Source: an uncultured Chromatiaceae bacterium
GTDB taxonomy: Bacteria; Pseudomonadota; Gammaproteobacteria; Chromatiales; Chromatiaceae
Direction of reading: 5' to 3'
Length of the DNA: 64,000 nt
Assembly: GCA_937923175.1 (NCBI GenBank)
Contig: CALALB010000001.1
Span: 24,747 to 88,746 of the forward strand
The position numbers and the translations under genes are program-made. Shown here piece after piece: positions 8,006 to 17,302 of this stretch (position 1 is its first letter; each line of letters opens with the position of its first letter). The notes beneath the pieces were generated by a model that ran no database searches, was not told where the DNA came from, and saw only the letters and a list, made by a program, of their open reading frames with translations.

Positions 8006-8653
8006 GTATTGGTTGAGCGCTGCCAGCCGCTCGGGTGTACCGATGTCAAACCATCGCCCGCGATGATGCTGGCCGCTGACCTTGCCCTGGTCAGCTGCCC
8101 TGCGCAACAGGGGGGCGAGCGGAAAGATACCGGGCGCGCAGCCTGCAAACAGCTCGGGCCGGTAAATCCCGATGCCGGCGAAGGTCAAACGCGGTTCACC
8201 CTGGTTGGATACACGCCCTGCCTGCAGGGCAAAATCGCCTTGCGGATGATGGGGCGGACGATCGACCAAGACCAGATGGGCAAGGTCATCTGGCTCAATG
8301 GCGAGTTCTGCAAGGTCCAGGTCGCACCAAATATCGCCGTTGATGACCAAAAAGGGTCCAGGTCCGAGCCAACCCAGGGCCTGGTAGATCCCGCCGCCGG
8401 TCTCTAGGGCTGGATTCTCTGGTGAATACTGGATCTGAACCCCAAATTGGGCGCCATTCCCCAAGGCTGCCTCGATCATCCAACCCAGATAAGCCCGGTT
8501 GATCACGATCGATCGGATGCCAGCCTGGGCAAGGCGTTCGAGGTGATACTGGATCAGCGGTTTACCGCCGACCTCAACCAAGGGTTTGGGAAGATCATCG
8601 GTCAGCGGGCGCAGGCGCTCGCCGCGCCCAGCGGCTAGGATCATCGCCTTCAT
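7976..8653 (-). CDS. murU: MurU-like sugar-1-phosphate nucleotidyltransferase
   Basis: The 225-residue protein has the nucleotidyltransferase signature [18 protein letters not shown] and the metal-binding stretch INGDIWCD. It most resembles N-acetylmuramate alpha-1-phosphate uridylyltransferase (MurU) of the peptidoglycan recycling route that bypasses de novo MurA. The usual partner kinase gene amgK is not beside it in this window, so a related mannose-1-phosphate guanylyltransferase activity cannot be excluded. Its start overlaps the stop of the upstream SulP gene by four bases, and its 3' end overlaps lipA on the other strand. Confidence 0.75.
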   Translation of the reverse strand: MKAMILAAGRGERLRPLTDDLPKPLVEVGGKPLIQYHLERLAQAGIRSIVINRAYLGWMIEAALGNGAQFGVQIQYSPENPALETGGGIYQALGWLGPGPFLVINGDIWCDLDLAELAIEPDDLAHLVLVDRPPHHPQGDFALQAGRVSNQGEPRLTFAGIGIYRPELFAGCAPGIFPLAPLLRRAADQGKVSGQHHRGRWFDIGTPERLAALNQYLAGSHGPAR

Positions 8654-10518
8654 CTTGAATCGCCTTCATCTTGAGCAGCGCCTGCCGGCACAGAGCGGGA
8701 ACCCAAATCTGAGTGACATTCGCTAAAGATCCGCTGAGTGCAGCTTCTGCAGATCCCTTTGTCGAGCTTTTGATAGATGGCACGGATCGCCGCAGTCTTG
8801 GACTGAAAGATATTGCGTGCTGCGCTGTCCTCTAGATAGCCGAACTGGTCGAGCGATTCCCACAGACCCTGTTTGACATTGATGAGATAAAGCCCGCCCC
8901 CAGCCATCCGCCGGCGCTCAGATTCAGCGACCAGGGTTTGGCCACCCTGGAGATCGACGAAATTGATCCCATTGGCGATCAGCGCCAGATGTCTTTGTTC
9001 GGGATGGGTCGCACGCAGCCAATCGAAATACTGCTCGACATGCGCCACCGACCCGAAAAACAGTGAACCATCGATGCGGACAAAGCGAAGCTGCGGGCAC
9101 TGGGTGATCTCAGGGTCGCTCGAGAAGGCCTGCTTGGGTAGGCGCGGATCAGGGGCAAGGGTCACGATGCGCGGTTTGGAGGTGCGTTCGAGATAGAGCA
9201 CCAAGGACAGAAGCACCCCGGCAAAGATCGCAAATTCAAGCTCCAGGAACAGGGCTGCACAAAAGGTCACTGCCAAGACCGCGCTCTCGCGCCTAGATGA
9301 ATGCAGGATATGGCGGATCTCGTCGAAATCGATCAGACCCCAGGCCACTAGAAACAACACGCCAGCCATGGCCGCCTTGGGTAGATAACCCGCATAGGGG
9401 GCGATCAAGAGCACGATCGCCATCAAAAATAAGGCGGCAAAGATGGCTGCCAGGGGGGTACGGGCCCCTGACTCATAGTTGACCCCGCTGCGGTTGAATG
9501 AGCCTGTTGCGACATAGCCCGAAAAGAATGATCCGGCGATATTAGAGAGACCCTGGGCGATGAATTCCTGATTGCCGTCGATGCGATATCCCCCCCGCGC
9601 GGCCAAGGCTCGGGCGATCGAGACCGCCTCGGTGAGGGCAAAGAGGGTCACTGCCAGGGCCGCTGGCGCCAGCTCGCGGATATGATCCAGGGTAAGCGCG
9701 GGTGCAGATAAGGGGGGAAGCTGGGCGGGGAGGGCACCGACAGCGGCAATCCGGATCGTCTCCGGACCAAGCCAGTGGTTGAGCCCCAAGGCCACCAGGC
9801 TCCCGCCGAGGATTGCGATGATCATATAAGGGATGCGCGGCAGCCAGCGCCGACAGGCGATCCCTATCCCCAGGGTCGTTAAACCTACCAGGGTTGCTGC
9901 CGGGTTGAGGCTCGGCAGATGCAAGATAAACTGCCAGAGGAGCTCATGGAGATGGCCGCTGGCATCCATCTCGATCCCGAAGAAATGTTTGAGCTGTTTG
10001 GCGGCGATCAGAACTGCCGCCCCAGCGGTAAAGCCCACCACGACCGAATGCGAGATGAAATTGACCAGCGCCCCTAGCCGGGCCAGACCCAAGGCAAGCT
10101 CGATCAGCCCAACCATGAAGGTCAGGGTCAGGGCGAGCGCGACATAATCTGGGCTTCCAGGGGCAGCGAGCGGCGCAAGCGCCGAAAACAAGACTACGGA
10201 TGCAGCAGTGGTGGGCCCAGAGACCAGGTGACGCGATGAGCCAAACCAGGCGGCCACAATCGCTGGGATCATCCCGGCATAGAGCCCATATTCGGGCGGC
10301 ATACCGGCGATGGTGGCAAAGGCCACCCCTTGCGGCAGAACGACGATGGCGCCGGTCAAACCGGCGATGAGATCGGCACGCAGGTCTCGCCCACTCACCT
10401 GGGGCAGCCAGGTTTGATAGTGCCTTGTCCAGGACCAGTCGAGCGAGTGCAGGGTGCGGCCCAGGGTCTGCAAAGGTTTAGCGCGCAGGTCTTGGTAAAA
10501 CGCTCGTAATCTGGGCAT
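8650..10518 (-). CDS. SulP family anion transporter with STAS domain
   Basis: The 622-residue membrane protein has the SulP signature LPQGVAFATIAGMPPEYGLY, about 10-12 hydrophobic helices (residues 45-440) and a C-terminal cytoplasmic STAS domain (about 465-570). The family moves sulfate, bicarbonate or other anions; the substrate here cannot be told. After the STAS domain a short tail carries CRSCTQRIFSEC (Cys-X2-Cys-X8-Cys), which is not a normal part of the family. It is transcribed with murU, whose start overlaps its stop. Confidence 0.88.
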   Translation of the reverse strand: MPRLRAFYQDLRAKPLQTLGRTLHSLDWSWTRHYQTWLPQVSGRDLRADLIAGLTGAIVVLPQGVAFATIAGMPPEYGLYAGMIPAIVAAWFGSSRHLVSGPTTAASVVLFSALAPLAAPGSPDYVALALTLTFMVGLIELALGLARLGALVNFISHSVVVGFTAGAAVLIAAKQLKHFFGIEMDASGHLHELLWQFILHLPSLNPAATLVGLTTLGIGIACRRWLPRIPYMIIAILGGSLVALGLNHWLGPETIRIAAVGALPAQLPPLSAPALTLDHIRELAPAALAVTLFALTEAVSIARALAARGGYRIDGNQEFIAQGLSNIAGSFFSGYVATGSFNRSGVNYESGARTPLAAIFAALFLMAIVLLIAPYAGYLPKAAMAGVLFLVAWGLIDFDEIRHILHSSRRESAVLAVTFCAALFLELEFAIFAGVLLSLVLYLERTSKPRIVTLAPDPRLPKQAFSSDPEITQCPQLRFVRIDGSLFFGSVAHVEQYFDWLRATHPEQRHLALIANGINFVDLQGGQTLVAESERRRMAGGGLYLINVKQGLWESLDQFGYLEDSAARNIFQSKTAAIRAIYQKLDKGICRSCTQRIFSECHSDLGSRSVPAGAAQDEGDSR

Positions 10519-10584
10519 GGACAGAGTGTTTTTAGGGTTAATACAGTAAGCCTGCGGGTGTGGGTTGGCTTGGGATCTCGCGGT

Positions 10585-11475
10585 TTAAAGACCTGCTGAG
10601 GTCAGCCGCTGCTCAGCCTCGCGATATTTAGCAGCGGTGCGGGCGATGATCTCTGCAGGGAGCTGGGGGGCGGGGGGGCGCTTGTCCCAGCCGATGGACT
10701 CCAGATGATCGCGCACGAATTGCTTATCGAAGCTCGGCGGGCTTATGCCGATCCGATGTTGATCCGCTGGCCAGAAGCGCGATGAGTCTGGGGTTAGGAT
10801 CTCATCGATCAGATACAGGCGTCCGGCCCTATCCAGACCGAACTCAAACTTGGTGTCTGCAATGAGGATCCCCCGTCTGAGCGCATACTCGGCGCAGCGC
10901 TTATAGATGGCGAGGCTGAGATCGCGTATCTCCTGGGCGAGTTTAGAACCCAATAGCCGGATCACCTCGTCAAAGGGGATGTTTGCGTCATGGGTGCCCG
11001 CTGCGGCCTTGGTTGAAGGGGTAAAGATTGGCTCAGGCAGGCGTTCAGCCAGCTGTAAACCTGCCGGCAGGGCGATGCCGCAGACTGCGCCTGTTGCCTG
11101 ATAGTCCTGCCAACCGGAGCCGATCAGATAGCCGCGCACGATCGCCTCGACTGGCAGGGGTTTGAGGCGCCGCACGACCAGGGCGCGGTCACCGAGCTCA
11201 GCCAACAGGTTGGGGTCTTGGATGACGGCGGAGACTGGGATCTCGCTGAGATGATTAAGGACCAGATCCTGGGTTTGCCCAAACCAAAAGCGCGACAGGC
11301 GGGTTAGGACCTCACCTTTGCCGGGGATGGGCTGGGGCAGGACCACATCGAATGCCGAAAGGCGATCGGTGGTGACAAAGAGCAGGTGCTCGTCATCGAT
11401 CCAATAGAGATCGCGGACCTTGCCGCGTCCGATTAATTTAAGGCCGGGTAGATTGGAATGATAAAGTGCAGGCAT
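10585..11475 (-). CDS. purC: SAICAR synthetase
   Basis: Phosphoribosylaminoimidazole-succinocarboxamide synthase of purine biosynthesis. The 296-residue length and motifs [44 protein letters not shown] and DTKFEFG are those of the longer, yeast-like PurC type rather than the 237-residue E. coli type. It stands alone, 66 bases upstream of the SulP gene on the same strand and divergent from ridA. Confidence 0.93.
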   Translation of the reverse strand: MPALYHSNLPGLKLIGRGKVRDLYWIDDEHLLFVTTDRLSAFDVVLPQPIPGKGEVLTRLSRFWFGQTQDLVLNHLSEIPVSAVIQDPNLLAELGDRALVVRRLKPLPVEAIVRGYLIGSGWQDYQATGAVCGIALPAGLQLAERLPEPIFTPSTKAAAGTHDANIPFDEVIRLLGSKLAQEIRDLSLAIYKRCAEYALRRGILIADTKFEFGLDRAGRLYLIDEILTPDSSRFWPADQHRIGISPPSFDKQFVRDHLESIGWDKRPPAPQLPAEIIARTAAKYREAEQRLTSAGL

Positions 11476-11546
11476 GATGGGTTGATCTAGTCATCAGCGG
11501 GCTGAGATTATAACGGTTTATTATGGTTTTGCTTGCGCCCTTGGCC

Positions 11547-11927
11547 ATGAAACAGATTCTCTGCACTGATCAAGCCCCGCGCGCTATCGGCACCTATTCC
11601 CAGGCGGTGCGCGTCGGCAATACTGTATATCTCTCAGGTCAGATCCCGCTGGTCCCAGAGACCATGGAGTTGATTGCAGGCGATATGGCCGCCCAGATCA
11701 GGCGGGTCTTTGATAACCTACGCGCGCTGGCCCGAGCAGCTGGGGGGGATCTCCAGGATATCGTCAAGCTCAATGTCTTTCTGGTGGATCTCGGCGATTT
11801 TGCCTTAGTCAATCAGATCATGGCTGAGTATTTTCAAGAACCCTATCCGGCCCGGGCGGCGGTTGGGGTGGCGGCGCTGCCGCGCGGGGCGCGCGTCGAG
11901 ATGGATGCCATCCTGGTGTTGGAATAA
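11547..11927 (+). CDS. ridA: RidA family enamine/imine deaminase
   Basis: The 126-residue protein begins [21 protein letters not shown], the standard RidA N-terminus, and has the conserved Arg in [19 protein letters not shown]. RidA hydrolyses reactive 2-aminoacrylate and related imines formed by PLP enzymes. The ATG at 11547 gives the normal family length; an ATG at 11523 would add eight hydrophobic residues. It is followed after 11 bases by mltB. Confidence 0.92.
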   Translation: MKQILCTDQAPRAIGTYSQAVRVGNTVYLSGQIPLVPETMELIAGDMAAQIRRVFDNLRALARAAGGDLQDIVKLNVFLVDLGDFALVNQIMAEYFQEPYPARAAVGVAALPRGARVEMDAILVLE

Positions 11928-11938
11928 GGCATGTCTGG

Positions 11939-13084
11939 ATGGCGCGCGGGTTTTACTCTCCCAAAGGGGGTGAGGGCGGCCGACAGGGTAGGGCACGGCG
12001 TACCAACTGGCTTGGTCTGCTACCTGGGCTTGGGTTTTCCTTGGTGTTCATTGCCAGTTGTAGCAGCACCCCCCCGCGCTCGGAACCGCCCCCAGTTTTG
12101 CCTATTTCGCCCGGCCTGCCGGGCACGGCTGATCTGACCCAAAGCCCGGGCTTTGCCCCATTCATCGAGCGTATGCGGCGGCACGGCTTTGCGCCTGCCC
12201 AGACGCGGGCGATCCTGGCCGGGGCGCGTTATCAGCCGGCGGTCATCGAGTTGATGGATCGCCAGGCCCCGCGCGCCTCTGGTCCCAGCGGCGCCTGGAC
12301 CCGCTATCGCGCCAAATTCGTCAATGAGGCGGTGATTGGGGCTGGATTGGGGTTTTGGGATCGCTATGCCTTAGCCCTGGCGCGTGCCGAATCGCGCTAC
12401 GGTGTCCCCCCTGAATATATCCTAGCCATCATTGGGATAGAGACCCATTATGGTCGGGTCCTCGGCAAGACGCGCATTATCGATGCGCTCGCCACCCTCG
12501 CCTTCGCCTATCCGCGCCGCGCCGACTATTTCAGCCAAGAGCTCGAGCAGTATCTGCTGATGGTCCGCGAGGAGGGGCTTGATCCCTATACCCCGCGCGG
12601 GTCCTTTGCCGGGGCGATGGGGTTGGGTCAGTTCATGCCCTCGAGTTTCAGGCGCTATGCCGTCGATTTCGACGGCGATGGGCACCGCAATCTCTGGGAT
12701 CCAGTCGATGCTATCGGCAGTGTCGCCCATTATTTCGCGCAAAACGGCTGGCAGCGCAATGGGTTGGTAGCCATACCCGCCCAGGTCCAGTCTAGGGAGA
12801 AGGCAGATACCTTGCCGAGCGGCCTGGATACCCGCTATACCCTGGCCAAATTGGCCCAGGCAGGGATCCGGCCGAGTATCCAGCTGGGGTCTAGCGAGGG
12901 CATCAGCCTGCTTAAGCTCGATGCCCAAGGCGGTTATGAATATTGGCTGGGATTGGCAAACTTCCGGGTCATCACCCGCTATAACCGCAGCATCTATTAT
13001 GCGATGGCGGTGCATCAGCTCGCTCAGGCCCTTCAGACAGGGCGGATGACCCAAAGGACTCATTCCGGCGCGTCACCCCAGTGA
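11939..13084 (+). CDS. mltB: lytic murein transglycosylase B
   Basis: The 381-residue protein cleaves the MurNAc-GlcNAc bond of peptidoglycan with 1,6-anhydro product formation. The catalytic Glu lies in AIIGIETHYGRVLG and the family stretch SFAGAMGLGQFMPSSFRRYAVDFDGDG, including an EF-hand-like loop, is present. A hydrophobic N-terminal segment ends in VFIASCSS, a lipobox, so it is probably an outer-membrane lipoprotein. About 20 polar residues precede the hydrophobic segment, so the true start may be downstream of 11939. Confidence 0.88.
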   Translation: MARGFYSPKGGEGGRQGRARRTNWLGLLPGLGFSLVFIASCSSTPPRSEPPPVLPISPGLPGTADLTQSPGFAPFIERMRRHGFAPAQTRAILAGARYQPAVIELMDRQAPRASGPSGAWTRYRAKFVNEAVIGAGLGFWDRYALALARAESRYGVPPEYILAIIGIETHYGRVLGKTRIIDALATLAFAYPRRADYFSQELEQYLLMVREEGLDPYTPRGSFAGAMGLGQFMPSSFRRYAVDFDGDGHRNLWDPVDAIGSVAHYFAQNGWQRNGLVAIPAQVQSREKADTLPSGLDTRYTLAKLAQAGIRPSIQLGSSEGISLLKLDAQGGYEYWLGLANFRVITRYNRSIYYAMAVHQLAQALQTGRMTQRTHSGASPQ

Positions 13085-13130
13085 AACGGGGGCCGGAACG
13101 GAATCTAGGGCTGCGGGCACGGCCGGCAAA

Positions 13131-13212
13131 GTCTTTCTGGACCCCGCCCTGGCTTGCGCCGGGGGGACGGTCGGGGTGCCCCGCTTTTGAAGCGGGGTGA
13201 CGGAGGGCACGC
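13131..13212. repeat. dispersed REP-like palindromic repeat, copy 1
   Basis: The stretch contains TCTGGACCCCG...TTGCGCCGGGG and a hairpin CCCCGCTTTTGAAGCGGGGTGACG. This is the GTCACCCCGGCGAAGGCCGGGGTCCA-type intergenic repeat, seen also at 15621, 30209 and 58591. It lies between mltB and recG, where no gene is apparent over 292 bases. Confidence 0.6.
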
Positions 13213-13376
13213 CCGAGGTACAGGTCGATTGGGCGACCCTCAAGTGAAGATGAGGTTTAACGGAGGTACCGAACCGACAGGTTTTGCAATGGATGCCTGG
13301 ATTTGGATAAGGCGGGGCAGCTGATCGAGCGCCGGCTTACGCCTATCCATCGGCTAGACGAGATCCCTGCGCCACG

Positions 13377-15485
13377 ATGATCCGACCCCTGGAGCAGTTG
13401 TCCCTTGCCATCCTCAAAGGGGTTGGACCTAGACAGCTCAAGCGACTTGAGCGGCTTGGTCTGCGCACCCTGGGGGATCTCCTGTTTCATCTGCCGCTGC
13501 GTTATCAGGATCGCAGCCGCCTAACCCCCCTGGCCGACCTATATCCAGGGCTTGAAACCTGGGTGGAGGGTCAGATCCTGGAGTCCGGCATTGCGGCTGG
13601 GCGCAAGCGCACGCTTAAGGTGTGGCTGGGGCCGGTCGATCTGCAACCGGGTCAGATGGCCTTTGGTCAAGGTTTATTGCTCCGGTTTTTCCATTTTTCA
13701 GCCCAGCAAGCGGCCGCATTCAAACCTGGCGAGCGGCTCTATTGTTATGGCGAGGTCAGGCTTGGGCCGCAGTCGCTCGAGATGATCCATCCCGAATGCC
13801 GGTTTCAACGCGGCCAGAATCCGCCGCCGCTTGGGGCCCATCTCACCCCGGTATATCCATCGACCGAAGGGTTTTCCCAGCGCCAGTGGTGGGCGCTGAT
13901 CGAGCAGGCCTTGGCGCTCCTAAAGACCCAACCGCTCGCCGAGCTTTTGCCGCCCGAGGTCTTGGAACCCTTGGGTTTGCCTGGCCTCAGTGCCGCCTTA
14001 GCCCTCATCCATCGCCCGCCTCTAAATACCCCGCTTGCCGAGCTCGCCGAGGGCCGGCATCCGGCGATCCAACGCCTAGCCTTTGAGGAGCTGGTCGCTC
14101 ACCAAACCAGCTTGCGCCGGCTGCGGCATACTGCCCGCCAGCAGAGCGCGCCAGCCTTAAGGGGCGATGGCAGCCTGGTTGCTCGCCTGCGCGCCAGTCT
14201 CCCATTCCAGCTCACGGCGGCCCAGGAGCGCGTCATCGCCGAGATTGCAGCCGATCTCGGCCAATCCAGACCGATGCGCCGGCTATTGCAGGGAGATGTG
14301 GGGTCGGGCAAGACCATTGTTGCTGCCCTGGCTGCAGTGCAGACAGTCGAGTCTGGCCTGCAGGCAGCGCTCATGGCCCCGACCGAGCTGCTTGCCGAGC
14401 AACATCAGCGCAACCTAGCCAAATGGCTTGCGCCTCTGGGGATCGCGCCTGTGCTGCTTGCCGGTCGGCACAAGGGGCGGGAGCGTGAGCTGCGTTTGCA
14501 GGCGATTGCCTCAGGTGAGGCCCAGATCGTCGTCGGGACCCACGCCCTGATCCAAGAGGATGTCGTCTTTCGGGGGCTTGGGCTGATCATCATCGATGAG
14601 CAGCATCGCTTCGGGGTCCATCAGCGCCTCAAGCTACGCGAAAAGGGACGGACCCAGGGTCTGCATCCGCATCAGCTCATCATGACTGCCACTCCTATCC
14701 CGCGCTCGCTCGCCATGACCCTGTATGCGGATCTGGATCTCTCGGTCATCGACAGCCTGCCCCCAGGCCGCACGCCGGTGATTACCCGCGCCATTCCCGA
14801 CACCCGACGCGACGAGGTCATTGAGCGGGTGCGCGTTGCCTGTCTTTCCGGCCGCCAGGCCTATTGGGTCTGCACCTTGATCGAGGAATCCGAGGTCCTG
14901 AGCGCTCAAGCCGCCGAGGAGACGGCGCGCGCGCTCCAGGCGCGTCTTCAAGGGGTACGGGTAGGCTTGGTCCATGGCAGGCTGAAGGCCCAGGAGCGGG
15001 ATAGCGTAATGGGTGAGTTTGCCGCGGGTCGGCTGGATCTATTGGTTGCGACCACTGTCATCGAGGTCGGGGTCGATGTGCCCAATGCCAGCCTGATGAT
15101 CATCGAAAACCCCGAGCGGCTTGGGCTGGCCCAACTCCATCAATTGCGCGGCCGGGTGGGACGGGGTGCAGTGGAAAGCTATTGCCTGCTGCTCTATCAC
15201 CCGCCCTTATCCGAGATCGCCCGCGAGCGCCTTGCGATCATCCGCAACCTCAATGATGGCTTCGCCATTGCCGAGCGCGATCTTGCCATCCGAGGCGCTG
15301 GCGAGCTTTTAGGAACCCGCCAGACCGGCAGCGTCCAGTTGCGCATCGCCCAACCCCTGCGCGATCACTCTCTCATTGCGCCTGCCCAACGCGCTGCCGA
15401 TCTCCTGTTGGAGCGCTACCCCGGGCGCGTCCAGCCCCTGATCGAGCGCTGGTTAGGGGGGCGCGAGCATTATGGGGGGGTATAG
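13377..15485 (+). CDS. recG: ATP-dependent DNA helicase RecG
   Basis: The 702-residue helicase reverses stalled replication forks and unwinds branched DNA. It has the N-terminal wedge domain (helix-hairpin-helix-like GVGPRQLKRLERLGL, then an OB fold), Walker A GDVGSGKT, the DEQH box, and the C-terminal helicase motifs ending in QLRGRVGRG and RGAGELLGTRQTG. Length is typical. The first ATG has no strong ribosome binding site but gives the standard N-terminus. Confidence 0.95.
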   Translation: MIRPLEQLSLAILKGVGPRQLKRLERLGLRTLGDLLFHLPLRYQDRSRLTPLADLYPGLETWVEGQILESGIAAGRKRTLKVWLGPVDLQPGQMAFGQGLLLRFFHFSAQQAAAFKPGERLYCYGEVRLGPQSLEMIHPECRFQRGQNPPPLGAHLTPVYPSTEGFSQRQWWALIEQALALLKTQPLAELLPPEVLEPLGLPGLSAALALIHRPPLNTPLAELAEGRHPAIQRLAFEELVAHQTSLRRLRHTARQQSAPALRGDGSLVARLRASLPFQLTAAQERVIAEIAADLGQSRPMRRLLQGDVGSGKTIVAALAAVQTVESGLQAALMAPTELLAEQHQRNLAKWLAPLGIAPVLLAGRHKGRERELRLQAIASGEAQIVVGTHALIQEDVVFRGLGLIIIDEQHRFGVHQRLKLREKGRTQGLHPHQLIMTATPIPRSLAMTLYADLDLSVIDSLPPGRTPVITRAIPDTRRDEVIERVRVACLSGRQAYWVCTLIEESEVLSAQAAEETARALQARLQGVRVGLVHGRLKAQERDSVMGEFAAGRLDLLVATTVIEVGVDVPNASLMIIENPERLGLAQLHQLRGRVGRGAVESYCLLLYHPPLSEIARERLAIIRNLNDGFAIAERDLAIRGAGELLGTRQTGSVQLRIAQPLRDHSLIAPAQRAADLLLERYPGRVQPLIERWLGGREHYGGV

Positions 15486-15862
15486 GGCAACCGCGCCCTG
15501 AGCTGCCCTCTGACAGGCCTGCAGGCCGCCCCCGCTCAAGGTGGCATTGGAGCCAGAGGGGGTCTCTGGGACAGGCGGAAGGACGAGGCCTAGACGGCTG
15601 GGTTGCCCAATCCCTGGGCTGTCATTCCGGCGCAGGCCGGACTCCAAAGGCCACTGGGCCCCGCCCCGACTTTCGCCGGGGTGACGGGGAATGTGTCACT
15701 TGCAAGTAGGGCGGCAAAAACTGGCCGGTCCGGCAGCAACCGGTCAGGGCAAGCAGGTTCCCTCGGCTGGGTAAGAGCAGGCGGTTTTATGCCGATTCGC
15801 ATGGGGCTAGGGCCGATGCGCAGCGGATTGCCTCAAATCGAGGGAGATGGATTGACCCTTTA
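15486..15862. other. non-coding region after recG
   Basis: No gene is seen in this gap of 377 bases between the convergent recG and AMMECR1 genes. It holds the second REP-like repeat (15621-15690) and otherwise featureless GC-rich sequence. Confidence 0.6.
15621..15690. repeat. dispersed REP-like repeat, copy 2 (paired units)
   Basis: A unit GTCATTCCGGCGCAGGCCGG is followed after about 20 bases by an inverted second unit ending in TTTCGCCGGGGTGACG. The pair-wise head-to-tail inversion resembles a BIME-like arrangement. An open frame through it is a by-product of the repeat. Confidence 0.7.
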
Positions 15863-16471
15863 CTAAGTCCGCCTGAGGTTGGAGATCAGCGCCCCAAAGG
15901 ATTCGGTCTCATAGCGGGCAACCTGCAGGCTGTCCGACCAATAGCCAAACGGCAGCCCCGCCTTCCATTTGAGGTGCTCCCAAAAATCGCGGGGGTTGGG
16001 CAATTGTTCCCAAACTGAGGGCAAAAAGGTGCCGCGGTGCCGGCCCTCGCTCAGGATTAGACCATCGACTCCCGGGCGAAGCTGGGCCAGGAGCTCCGCC
16101 TCGGAGCTAAATCTCAAGGACTCTGGGGGGGTCAGGATCGAGATCTTCAGACTCAGCTCTGGATATTCATCGGCGCCTAAGGGCGGAAAGCGCGGGTCCT
16201 CAAAGGCCGCAGCAAAGGCATTCTGCGCTACATCCGCAACGAGCGGTCGGATTGCCTCTAGGACCCCGATACAACCGCGCAGCTGGCCCCTGAGTTCCAG
16301 AGTAACAAAGCTGGCCCGCCGGGCCCGCAGTGGCTCGGGATAGTCCTGGACGTTTGGCACACGCGCGCGCCCGCTGTGCAGGCCATGGGCGATCGATTGC
16401 GCTGCCACCTGCAACAGGAGGGTGCGCTGGTCCTGGTCATAGATCCCAGCGGTCTGATCAGTGGAAGGCAT
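15863..16471 (-). CDS. AMMECR1 domain protein (AmmeMemoRadiSam A)
   Basis: The roughly 200-residue protein is an AMMECR1-fold member: VTLELRGQLRGCIGVLEAIRPL is the signature, followed by DPRFPPLGADEYPELSLKISILT and LPSVWEQL. Its biochemical role is unknown. The start MPSTDQ at 16471 lies inside the 3' end of the Memo-like gene (14-base overlap), giving a normal length; longer in-frame starts would extend far into that gene. The two genes are a recurrent bacterial pair, often with a radical SAM gene, which is absent here. Confidence 0.85.
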   Translation of the reverse strand: MPSTDQTAGIYDQDQRTLLLQVAAQSIAHGLHSGRARVPNVQDYPEPLRARRASFVTLELRGQLRGCIGVLEAIRPLVADVAQNAFAAAFEDPRFPPLGADEYPELSLKISILTPPESLRFSSEAELLAQLRPGVDGLILSEGRHRGTFLPSVWEQLPNPRDFWEHLKWKAGLPFGYWSDSLQVARYETESFGALISNLRRT

Positions 16472-17246
16472 AGGCGCCATACCCAACCACCTGATCGCGC
16501 CCGCCTGCTGTATCGCCTGAATTGCGCCGATCCAGGGTCTGGGCCCTAAGCCCAAGCCGGCGGGCCAGGGTCAAAAGACCGCGCAAGGGCACCCGACCAC
16601 AGGCCTGATCATCGCCAATTGCCTCAGGACGCAAGGCCTCGATCGCCTGCGAGGTTGCGGTATCGATGCGCTGCGCAGTGTGATAATCCAGATAATGGGT
16701 CAGATCCGAGCTCACCAGGATGAGTGTCTCGGGGCCGCCCCAGAGCAGCTCCAGGACCTCGGCGACGCCCTCGGATTCGGCCTCGCCGACCACCAATGGA
16801 ACCAGCTTGAAATCGGCGAGCACCCGCTGCAAAAAGGGCAATTGAACCTCCAGGCTATGCTCCCAGGCATGGGCCGCATCCAGGATCTGGACCTGGGGGA
16901 GGGCGAGAATGCGTTCGATCGCTGCCCGATCGATAGGCACCAGGCCCAAGGGGGTTGCGAATGAGTCGGCGCTTGGGGCCGCCAGACCTGCAAAGGGCAC
17001 CCGATGCGAGGGCCCCAACAACACCACCTGCCTGATCTGATCCCGAACCGGTGTCAGGGTTGCATAGGCCGTGGCTGCAACAGGGCCGGAATAGACATAA
17101 CCTGCATGGGGTACGATCAGCGCCTTGGGCGCGGGGGCATCCGGGGGATGGGCACCTCCCAGCAGCTGATCGAGCATGCGGTTAAGCTCATCGGCATCGC
17201 CTGGATAGAAACGGTTAGCAACCGCCGGCTGTCTTACCTTTAGCAT
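16458..17246 (-). CDS. MEMO1-like protein (AmmeMemoRadiSam B)
   Basis: The 262-residue protein belongs to the Memo family, related in fold to class III extradiol dioxygenases. Conserved segments PHAGYVYSG, LLGPSHRV, EHSLEVQLPFLQ and SSDLTHY include the potential metal-binding histidines. The C-terminus GYGAYAFH matches the family. The function in bacteria is unknown. It overlaps the downstream AMMECR1 gene and is divergent from slt. Confidence 0.88.
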   Translation of the reverse strand: MLKVRQPAVANRFYPGDADELNRMLDQLLGGAHPPDAPAPKALIVPHAGYVYSGPVAATAYATLTPVRDQIRQVVLLGPSHRVPFAGLAAPSADSFATPLGLVPIDRAAIERILALPQVQILDAAHAWEHSLEVQLPFLQRVLADFKLVPLVVGEAESEGVAEVLELLWGGPETLILVSSDLTHYLDYHTAQRIDTATSQAIEALRPEAIGDDQACGRVPLRGLLTLARRLGLRAQTLDRRNSGDTAGGRDQVVGYGAYAFH

Positions 17247-17302
17247 TGCGCATCTCTCCTTTGGGATCGGTCGCTGGGATGTTATCCATTATAGATTTTG
17301 GC

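Noticed and set aside
15603..15866. An 87-codon frame after recG
   Set aside because: Its first part (VIPAQAGLQ, PTFAGVTG) is the translation of the REP-like repeat, a well-known kind of false gene.
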